From contig DBMM01000092.1 in NCBI GenBank assembly GCA_002298925.1, positions 1 to 24,730 of the forward strand: a stretch of 24,730 nucleotides of DNA. The letters run 5' to 3'. This DNA is from Geobacter sp. UBA698 (GTDB lineage Bacteria > Desulfobacterota > Desulfuromonadia > Geobacterales > Pseudopelobacteraceae). Positions within the stretch are counted from its first letter, which is position 1; every line of letters begins with the position of its first letter. Of this stretch, positions 7,588 to 13,892 are shown one piece after another. The translations under genes and the position numbers were made by a program. The notes below the pieces were generated by a model. It saw only the letters and a list, made by a program, of their open reading frames with translations, was not told where the DNA came from and made no database searches.

Positions 7588-8002
7588 TTCTCGATAATAC
7601 TTACCGGTGACAAACTTATCACCGCGAATGCGGTTGCCGGCAACCTTGGAATTGATCAGGTACATGCCGAGGTATTGCCTGAGCAGAAAGCCGAACTGAT
7701 TAAAGAGCTTCGAGCGGATGGTCGTATTGTTGCCATGGCGGGTGATGGTATCAACGACGCCCCGGCGCTGACACAGGCCCACGTCGGCATTGCCATGGGT
7801 ACCGGAACCGATGTGGCTATAGAAAGCGCCGGTGTCATGTTGGTCAGAGGTGATTTGCAGGGTATTGTCAGGGCCAGGCGCTTGAGCCGGGCCACCATGC
7901 GTAACATCAAACAGAATCTATTCTTTGCCTTCATTTATAACACGGCCGGTGTCCCGATCGCCGCAGGGGTACTGTATCCTTTCTTCGGGATACTGTTGGT
8001 AA
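7588..8002 (+). pseudogene. copA: Copper-type P1B ATPase (CopA-like), C-terminal fragment
   Basis: From about 7594 the frame reads ILTGDKLITANAVAG, HAEVLPEQKAELI, the hinge signature MAGDGINDAPAL, then GIAMGTGTDVAIESAGV and RNIKQNLFFAFIYNTAGVPIAAGVLYPFFGILL. This is the end of the P and hinge domains plus the penultimate membrane helices of a copper/silver-exporting ATPase. The metal-binding domains, the CPC helix and the DKTGT phosphorylation site are missing, as is the last helix pair, so no transport is possible. At about 8002 the homology ends abruptly; the frame runs on to a stop at 8154 through sequence that belongs to another gene on the opposite strand. There is no start codon or ribosome site at its 5' edge. 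Confidence 0.82.
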
Positions 8003-8165
8003 TGGAGGCAATAATCTCGGAACCAGGAATCTTCATCCCGACCAGGATGTCGGCCTGTGCAACGGGGATTACGCCGATCTCTCTTGTCCAGCACATGAAC
8101 AGCAACTCGTTCAGATTCCATTTTGCCCTACGGTCCGGCAAGGTGCAAAAATAAATACTGTGGCT
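8001..8165 (-). pseudogene. Internal fragment of an NhaP/CPA1-type cation:proton antiporter
   Basis: On the minus strand, immediately next to the CopA break, the frame reads IYFCTLPDRRAKWNLNELLFMCWTREIGVIPVA, then ILVGMKIPGSEIIASIT. The CWTRE-GVIP-A helix and the following GM-P-S-IAS-T helix match late membrane segments of NhaP-type antiporters. Only about 50 codons survive, broken on both sides: at 8001 by the CopA fragment and near 8165 by a stop. The homology call rests on recognition of this helix pair and is moderate. Confidence 0.5.
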
Positions 8166-8191
8166 GGTCGGTCAACGGGGGGGAAGCGGTT

Positions 8192-9340
8192 TTAGTGGAC
8201 CTTTTTTATTTTCAATAATCTTGCCATTACAATACCTCCACCGGCCGCGACAATGCTAAGCATGGCTCCCATCTTGGCGGCACCTTTTATGGCTGGATCG
8301 GTAAACGCCTCTCCGGAAACAAATAGTGCTACAGTAAATCCGGTGCCGGCAATTATCCCTGCAATCAGTAGTTCTCGTCTGCGCATGTCTCGGGGCAGTC
8401 CGAATCCCAAACGGGTCGCAAGCCACCCAAAACTGAAAATACCCACTGTTTTACCCAAAATAAGCGATGCCAACACAATCCAACTAACGGTTCCAATATT
8501 GGAAAACTCTACTCCTGCATTGGCCAGTCCAAATATGAAAAGGCCGAAATCGACCACGATTTTCCATTCATGCTCAAACTGATGCATAGGCGAACGATCG
8601 CTCGGATCTTCTTCGAATATCTGTTTTGTTTCTCTGGGAGCATGGGGTAAGAACGGGACAATAAAGACAAGTGCCAGTGCAGGATGCAGATGAGCACTGT
8701 GCAGGCCTGTCCAACTCATGACGCCGCCCAGGATCAAATATGGCCAGTAATTATGGACTCGCAAATTTCGCAGGCCATATGCTGTGAGCATACCGAGACA
8801 GGTCAGAAGTAGCCAGACAGGTTCAGCAGGCAGGCTTGGGTTTGGGTAAAATATGGCAATTATGGCCAATCCGATTGCATCGTCTGCCACTGCCAAGAGA
8901 AGCAGGTATGATACAGCAGGGTGTCTTTCCCCGAATGCCATACGTGCAGCCAGCCAAGCCAAAGCAATGTCTGTAGCGGTAGGGATGCCCCACCCGTTTG
9001 TAAGTTCCGGAGCACCCAAGGTGCTGTTTAATAAAAAATAGACGCCAATTGGGCCGACTACTCCGCCCAAAGTGCCTAGCAGCGGATTGATCGCTTTGGA
9101 AAAGGGATTCAGGTTACCGCCTGGCAGGCAACTCTGAGTGATTTCGACTGCAGCGATAGCAAAAAAGAGAACCATGAAGAGTTCGTTTGAGATAAAATGA
9201 AGAGAAAAACCACCAAATATCGGATTGTTAATAAAGTGGTGATACGTATCCGGAGCCAGATTGGCCCAGTACATGGCAACAACAACTCCTGATATTAGTG
9301 GTATTGAGAACTCTCGCAACAGATTCAGTCGGTATTTCAT
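8192..9340 (-). CDS. nhaA: Na+/H+ antiporter NhaA
   Basis: Inner-membrane antiporter exchanging sodium for protons, used for pH and sodium homeostasis. The 382-residue protein has about 12 hydrophobic segments. The unwound-helix motif TATDIALA has D124, and the ion-binding pair D153-D154 sits in AVADDAIG; these match D133, D163 and D164 of the E. coli protein. The late GTGFTVALFVS segment (Lys300-region helix) is also recognisable. The length is in the family range. The N-terminus is short, MKYRLNLLREF, and ATG 9340 has only a weak GAGAG ribosome site. It is transcribed leftward. The decayed CopA/antiporter pieces lie 27 bp beyond its stop and the IclR gene is 124 bp upstream in the same direction. 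Confidence 0.93.
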   Translation of the reverse strand: MKYRLNLLREFSIPLISGVVVAMYWANLAPDTYHHFINNPIFGGFSLHFISNELFMVLFFAIAAVEITQSCLPGGNLNPFSKAINPLLGTLGGVVGPIGVYFLLNSTLGAPELTNGWGIPTATDIALAWLAARMAFGERHPAVSYLLLLAVADDAIGLAIIAIFYPNPSLPAEPVWLLLTCLGMLTAYGLRNLRVHNYWPYLILGGVMSWTGLHSAHLHPALALVFIVPFLPHAPRETKQIFEEDPSDRSPMHQFEHEWKIVVDFGLFIFGLANAGVEFSNIGTVSWIVLASLILGKTVGIFSFGWLATRLGFGLPRDMRRRELLIAGIIAGTGFTVALFVSGEAFTDPAIKGAAKMGAMLSIVAAGGGIVMARLLKIKKVH

Positions 9341-9464
9341 ATCAAATATCTCTCAAGCTCACCGTTCATCTGTATTTAATCAAAATTACACATCAGTTGT
9401 TCGTCTTCATCTGTCAGGCTGCCATTGATAACTATGTCTCCAATTGTGCCTTGCAGGGAGGCTT

Positions 9465-10265
9465 TCAGCCCTTAGCAAATGAAAGGGCAGTACGCACATT
9501 GCCAACCAGGTTGATCAGTCTTGGGCCGATGTCGCTTTCAATCAACTGTCTCGACAATTGAAACGATGCGCCGCTGCAGCTGAAAACCATGATGGTTCCA
9601 TCATCAAGGATCAATGGTACGGCAATGGCGTGGACTTCAGTTCTCCAGTTGCCGAGACTCGTGCAGTAACCGAACTCCCGAAACTCTGCCATCGCATTCT
9701 TAATGCCTTCTTTGACGATCGGCCAATTCTGTTCATCACTTGACTTGATCTGATCCATCAACTTCGTACGCTCATCCTCTTGCAGAGCACACAAGTAGGC
9801 TCTCCCCATCGAGGTCGTCGCAATGGGAATTTGCGAACCGACATCGAGTTGGACCGTGAATGTCGATGTATTCCGGTAGGTGTCGATATAGATCATATTC
9901 AGCTGATCACGAATGCCCAGATTCACCGAAGCCTGTGTATGTTCGGCCAGCGCCTGCATCAACGGACGTGAGATTCGGCGGATGTCCATTTGGGCCAGTT
10001 TGGCGTAACCAAGGCTGATAACGGCATTTCCCAAACAATATTTGTTGTTTGTTTTGGAAAAATTCAAATAACCAAGGTCCGCAAGGGTGAACGTCAATCG
10101 CGAAACAGTTGATTTTGGCAGTTTGGTTCTTTTGGAGATTTCCTGGTTGCCCAGGTAATGATCGCTTGGGTGAAAACAACTCAGCACTTCGAGTCCTCTT
10201 GCCAGGGCCTCGACAAATTTGCGGGCATCTTCGGGGGTTTTTTCTGTTTTGTGATTGGTTGTCAT
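9465..10265 (-). CDS. IclR-family transcriptional regulator
   Basis: A 266-residue regulator. The N-terminal winged helix-turn-helix spans about residues 17-85 (FVEALARGLEVLSCF, then GNQEISKRTKLPKSTVSRLTFTLADLGYL). The C-terminal effector domain spans about 95-260, with SLGYAKLAQMDIRR, MIYIDTY, TTSMGRAYL and an AIAVPLILDDG strand. Family members usually bind small carbon-source effectors and control adjacent catabolic operons. It is divergent from the glutaryl-CoA dehydrogenase cluster across a 603-bp gap that holds two copies of a 15-bp dyad fitting an IclR operator, so it probably regulates that cluster and itself. GGGGA at about 10 bp before ATG supports the start. The effector is unknown; glutaryl-CoA or an aromatic precursor is a guess. 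Confidence 0.9.
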   Translation of the reverse strand: MTTNHKTEKTPEDARKFVEALARGLEVLSCFHPSDHYLGNQEISKRTKLPKSTVSRLTFTLADLGYLNFSKTNNKYCLGNAVISLGYAKLAQMDIRRISRPLMQALAEHTQASVNLGIRDQLNMIYIDTYRNTSTFTVQLDVGSQIPIATTSMGRAYLCALQEDERTKLMDQIKSSDEQNWPIVKEGIKNAMAEFREFGYCTSLGNWRTEVHAIAVPLILDDGTIMVFSCSGASFQLSRQLIESDIGPRLINLVGNVRTALSFAKG

Positions 10266-10378
10266 ATCGTAATTCCCCTGAAATTATAGGTAGGAGCGTG
10301 CAGATTCCTGTTGGAACACAGGTTTACATAAAGATGTAATTTATGTCAATAGCAATCAGGGGTTTTCTGGGAGAATAA

Positions 10379-10393
10379 TTCTGCACAGTGGAA
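10379..10393. promoter_or_regulatory. IclR-like operator, copy 1
   Basis: TTCTGCACAGTGGAA fits the dyad TTCYGC-N3-GCRGAA with one mismatch (GTG for GCG). It is embedded in a longer direct repeat (AATAATTCTGCACAG at 10374-10388) shared with copy 2. It lies 113 bp upstream of the IclR start, suitable for autoregulation. Confidence 0.5.
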
Positions 10394-10561
10394 CCTTAAA
10401 ATTGTGTTGCTTGATCGTTTGTAACATTTGAGTTTGTGCTAACTTATCGATAATGCGTATTATAAACATCAGTTATCGGTGTTGGCTCATGTTTTTCAAT
10501 TGCTACACATTTTGTTTGCATTTCAAAAAATATTTTTGTATGATGATTATCAGAACAATAA

Positions 10562-10576
10562 TTCTGCACAGCGGAA
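10562..10576. promoter_or_regulatory. IclR-like operator, copy 2
   Basis: TTCTGCACAGCGGAA matches TTCYGC-N3-GCRGAA fully. The 20-bp context (10557-10576) differs from copy 1 at a single base, 183 bp apart. No third copy was found by eye elsewhere in the window. Confidence 0.5.
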
Positions 10577-10712
10577 TACTAAATATGATTTTGATGTTTG
10601 GCGGCCTTCCTTGAAATAGTCGGTTTAGCTCTTGAACACTGTTTTAAAGCGTATTTACTGTAAGTTGTAGCGCCGGTAATTCATTCGTTGGTTTTGTCGT
10701 TGATTATCTGTA

Positions 10713-10747
10713 TTGACAAAAAAATGTGTATTATGGTACTCGAATGC
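10713..10747 (+). promoter_or_regulatory. Shared motif A: TTGAC-N17-GGTAC-N3-AATGC
   Basis: TTGAC at 10713-10717 is followed after exactly 17 bp by GGTAC (10735-10739) and then by AATGC (10743-10747). The core also forms the dyad GTA-N6-TAC (10728-10739). The same arrangement recurs upstream of the thiolase gene and, without TTGAC, upstream of sucC. It lies 121 bp before the dehydrogenase start. Confidence 0.5.
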
Positions 10748-10868
10748 TTTATTTGTGGTTATGTTTCAGCGTGAATAAAATCAGGTTTTAGGATTAAGTT
10801 TTTGCTGGCGATAGTATAGAGCGTTTCTTTCTACAGACTCAGTAACCAGATTAAAGGAGGAGGTTGTT

Positions 10869-12026
10869 ATGAATTTCGCACTTACCGATGAACAGAAGAT
10901 GATGCAGGACATGGCTCGTGATTTTGCCCAAAAGGAGATCGTGCCCACCCTCAAGGATGACGAGGCAAATCACAGATTTCGTCCTGAATTGGTCAAGAAG
11001 ATGGCTGAACTCGGTTTCTTCGGCTGCGCACTGCCTGAGGAATACGGCGGCAACGGCTGTGGATATCTTGAGTCGGTCATTATTGCCGAGCAGCTTGCCA
11101 TGGTCAGCGGTTCCTCGCGTCTTCCACTCAACATGCAGAACATCGGTCCGGCTGTTACTGTGAACAAGTTCGGCACCAAAGAGCAAAAGGAGCGCTTCAT
11201 TCCCGCCTGGGTCAGCGCCGAGTCCTACGGCTTTTTCGCCATCACCGAGCCCAACTCCGGTTCGGACGTTGCAGGTATGGGGACCACGGCGACCGACCGT
11301 GGAGATCACTGGGAACTGAATGGTCAGAAGATGTGGATCTCCAATGCTCATCTGGGCGATTGGGGTCTCGTCTACGCTATGACCGACAAGAGCAAGAGAA
11401 ACAAGGGCATGACCTGTTTCATCGTTAATCTGAAAGGGAACGAGGGCATTGTCACCGCTCCCATCGAGACCAAGCTCGGACTGCACTGTGCGCCGACCGG
11501 AGAGATTTCCTTCAGTCAGGCCAGGATTCCCAAGAACTCGGTTCTGGGTGAGGTCAATCAAGGTTTCCAGATCTGCATGTGGCAGCTCAACAACACCCGC
11601 ATCAGTTGCGCAGCCGGTGCCCTCGGCATCGGCGGCGGCGCCATTGATGCTGCCATCGCGTACGCCAATGAGCGCACCCAGTTCGGCAAGAAGATCGGCT
11701 CCTTCCAGTTGATCCAGGGCCAGATTGCCGATATGGTCGCCGAGCATGAAGCCGCACGTCTGCTCGTCTATCAGGCCGCCTGGCTCAAGGATCAGGGTCT
11801 GCCCAACCAGTATCAGACCTCCATGGCCAAGCTGTTTGCATCCGAGGCCGCCGTACATGCCACCAGCGAGGCCATGAAGATCTTCGGCAGCTACGGCTTT
11901 TCCACCGAATACCCGGCAGAGCGTTTCCTGCGCGACTCCATGTCGCTCCGCACAGTCGAAGGGACCAGCAATATCCAGAAGACCATCATAGCGGGTTTTG
12001 CCCTCGGTGATGTGACCAACCGATAG
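10869..12026 (+). CDS. Acyl-CoA dehydrogenase, probably non-decarboxylating glutaryl-CoA dehydrogenase
   Basis: FAD enzyme oxidising an acyl-CoA between C2 and C3 and passing electrons to ETF. The 385 residues carry the standard acyl-CoA dehydrogenase layout: helical N-domain, the FAITEPNSGSDVAG beta-domain loop, and the C-domain with ERTQFGKKIGSFQ and IFGSYGFSTEYPAERFLRD. The catalytic base is E364 in VEGTSNIQ. The preceding residue is V363, where decarboxylating glutaryl-CoA dehydrogenases have Tyr. A Tyr-to-Val exchange is the published hallmark of the glutaconyl-CoA-forming type. R84 aligns with the conserved substrate-carboxylate Arg of the human enzyme; the Glu at human position 87 is Ala here. 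The next gene is a glutaconyl-CoA-type carboxyltransferase, which fits. A GGAGGAGG ribosome site supports the start. An alternative is another dicarboxylyl- or alkyl-CoA dehydrogenase. Confidence 0.8.
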   Translation: MNFALTDEQKMMQDMARDFAQKEIVPTLKDDEANHRFRPELVKKMAELGFFGCALPEEYGGNGCGYLESVIIAEQLAMVSGSSRLPLNMQNIGPAVTVNKFGTKEQKERFIPAWVSAESYGFFAITEPNSGSDVAGMGTTATDRGDHWELNGQKMWISNAHLGDWGLVYAMTDKSKRNKGMTCFIVNLKGNEGIVTAPIETKLGLHCAPTGEISFSQARIPKNSVLGEVNQGFQICMWQLNNTRISCAAGALGIGGGAIDAAIAYANERTQFGKKIGSFQLIQGQIADMVAEHEAARLLVYQAAWLKDQGLPNQYQTSMAKLFASEAAVHATSEAMKIFGSYGFSTEYPAERFLRDSMSLRTVEGTSNIQKTIIAGFALGDVTNR

Positions 12027-12085
12027 TGCTGTCAGGGATGCGGTAGTTATCGTATTGAAAAACAATAGAGGGGAAGGGGTCTGTA

Positions 12086-13843
12086 ATGTCACGAAAACAA
12101 ACGCCGTTGCGTCCGTATTTTGAAAAGATGGCCGATATTGGCAAAGCGCTCAGTGATGCAGAAGTACGCCGCTCACAGGAAAATATCGATCTCGTCAAGG
12201 AGCAGGAGCAAATCCTGGCCCTGGAGGTTGAAAGAGTCAAAAACTCGGGTATCCCCGCCAAAAAAATTCATGAACGTGGCGGAATGACTATTTACGACCG
12301 TCTTGACTACCTGGTGGATGCGGGTACCTGGTCACCCCTGCACACCCTCTATAACCCGCGGGACAACGAAGAAGGGTGTACCGGCGTGGTCAACGGCCTC
12401 GGCAAGATCGAAGGGAAGTGGGCGGTGATCATCGGCTTTGACAACAAGGTCATGGCCGGCGCCTGGATCGCCGGTCAGTCCGAAAACATTCTCATGGTTA
12501 CCGATATGGCCAAACGGCTCAACGTGCCGCTGGTCTGGCTGACCAACTGCAGCGGCGTCAAGCTGATGGAGCAGGAAACCGTCTATGCCGGCCGCCGTTC
12601 CAGCGGCGCCCCCTTTTACCGGCATGCCGATCTCAACCACCTGGGGATTCCGATCCTGAACGCCATCTACGGTACCAATCCGGCCGGTGGCGGCTATCAG
12701 GGCATCAGCCCCACCATATTGCTGGCCCATGAAGGGGCGAACATCGCCGTGGGCGGTGCCGGCATCGTCGGCGGCATGAATCCCAAGGGGTATATCGATG
12801 CCGAAGCAGCCCGGGCGCTGATCGATGGCACCAAGAGCTTCAAGGCCAAAGATCCGGGCCGGGTGGAAACCCATTTCGACCAGACCGCCTATTTTCGTGA
12901 AGTCCACGACACCGAAAAGGGTGTTCTGGATGGCATCAAGGATTACATGCGGATGATGCCGGCCTATGATCCGACCATGTTCCGGGTTGCCGCTCCCGCA
13001 GCCCCAAAGTTCCCGCTTGAAGATCTCAACATGATACTTCCCGCCAACCAGAAGCGCCCCTACGATGCCGTTCAGATTCTGGCCCGCCTTACCGACAATA
13101 GCGAGTTCATGGAGTACCGTCCTGAATACGGCCGTGAGGTCTATGCCGGCATCGCCAAGATCGACGGCTTCCCGGTCGCTTTCATCGGGAACCGTCAGGG
13201 TGTTTTCCCCGGCTATCCCGAATATGCCAAGGGCGCCTATCCGGCCGTGGGCGGCAAGCACTACCGCGAGGGACTGATCAAGCAGGCCGAGTTCGTCACC
13301 CTCTGCGGCCGTGACAACCTGCCGATCGTCTGGATGCAGGACACCACCGGCATCGACGTCGGTGACCTGGCCGAGGAGGCCGAACTGCTCGCCCTTGGTC
13401 AGTCACTGGTCTACTCCATCGAGCAGACCGATCTTTCCATGATGTGCATTGTCCTGCGCAAGGGAACTGCTGCCGCCCACTACATCATGTGCGGTCCCCA
13501 GGCCAACAACAATAATGCCTTCACCCTCGGCACTCCGCTGACAGAAATTTATGTCATGCACGGTGAAACAGCCGCTGCCGCATCCTATGCCAGGCGACTT
13601 GTCAAAGAGGACGAAGCGGGCAACGATCTGACCCCGGTTCTGGACAAGATGAACCAGATGATCAAGGACTACCAGGATAAGTCTCGCCCGGCATATTGCG
13701 CCAAGACCGGCTTTGTCGACGAAATCGTTTCTCTGCCCGATCTGCGCAAGTACATCCAGGCTTTCACCGGGGCCAACTACCAGAACCCCAAATCGATTAC
13801 ACCGGTCCATCAAATGCTTCTGCCCCGCATTATCAAGGGATAA
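12086..13843 (+). CDS. gcdA: Glutaconyl-CoA-type carboxyltransferase (GcdA, decarboxylase alpha-subunit family)
   Basis: Carboxyltransferase that moves the terminal carboxyl of glutaconyl-CoA to biotin, leaving crotonyl-CoA. The 585 residues comprise two crotonase-like halves. In the N-half: NCSGVKL (154-160), GTNPAGGGY (196-204) and GGAGIVGGMNPKG (223-235). In the C-half: QDTTGIDVG (about 418-426) and RKGTAAAHY (about 458-466). Length, the N-terminal extension and local sequence agree with Acidaminococcus GcdA (about 587 residues, from memory) better than with the shorter, roughly 510-residue propionyl- or methylmalonyl-CoA carboxyltransferases. It is 59 bp after the dehydrogenase and has a strong GAGGGGAAGGGG ribosome site. 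No GcdB membrane pump, GcdC or GcdD gene is nearby; the biotin carrier is probably the next gene product. A methylmalonyl-CoA substrate is the main alternative. Confidence 0.87.
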   Translation: MSRKQTPLRPYFEKMADIGKALSDAEVRRSQENIDLVKEQEQILALEVERVKNSGIPAKKIHERGGMTIYDRLDYLVDAGTWSPLHTLYNPRDNEEGCTGVVNGLGKIEGKWAVIIGFDNKVMAGAWIAGQSENILMVTDMAKRLNVPLVWLTNCSGVKLMEQETVYAGRRSSGAPFYRHADLNHLGIPILNAIYGTNPAGGGYQGISPTILLAHEGANIAVGGAGIVGGMNPKGYIDAEAARALIDGTKSFKAKDPGRVETHFDQTAYFREVHDTEKGVLDGIKDYMRMMPAYDPTMFRVAAPAAPKFPLEDLNMILPANQKRPYDAVQILARLTDNSEFMEYRPEYGREVYAGIAKIDGFPVAFIGNRQGVFPGYPEYAKGAYPAVGGKHYREGLIKQAEFVTLCGRDNLPIVWMQDTTGIDVGDLAEEAELLALGQSLVYSIEQTDLSMMCIVLRKGTAAAHYIMCGPQANNNNAFTLGTPLTEIYVMHGETAAAASYARRLVKEDEAGNDLTPVLDKMNQMIKDYQDKSRPAYCAKTGFVDEIVSLPDLRKYIQAFTGANYQNPKSITPVHQMLLPRIIKG

Positions 13844-13892
13844 GGTTTACTGATCAGTCTACTTTTTTACGATAAATGGAAAGGAGTTGCAC

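Larger units (their letters stand above)
10266..10868. promoter_or_regulatory. Long divergent control region between the IclR regulator and the catabolic operon
   Basis: No protein of convincing quality is encoded in these 603 bp. The region is AT-rich and contains two IclR-like dyads (10379 and 10562), perfect palindromes TTATCGATAA (10444-10453) and ATAATGCGTATTAT-type symmetry (10450-10463), a CCTGT/ACAGG hairpin (10307-10322), the shared motif at 10713-10747 and a GGAGGAGG ribosome site before 10869. Its size suggests multiple regulators. Confidence 0.6.

Noticed and set aside
7675..8154. Intact 159-residue protein combining GDGINDAP hinge and a novel C-terminus
   Set aside because: It is the copper ATPase remnant read into antisense antiporter sequence; the start would be an internal TTG and the tail is not a designed protein.
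10735..10747. Sigma-54 promoter (GG...GC) in motif A and its copy at 20188-20200
   Set aside because: The GG and GC elements are separated by 9 bases rather than the strict 10, and the TTGC element is not present, so I report it only as a shared motif of unknown type.
10851..12092. Long 413-codon open frame on the minus strand opposite the dehydrogenase gene
   Set aside because: It is the antisense shadow of a clear acyl-CoA dehydrogenase with intact motifs; such long antisense frames are common in GC-rich genes.
12332..13261. 309-codon minus-strand frame within gcdA
   Set aside because: Antisense shadow; gcdA is conserved along its whole length.
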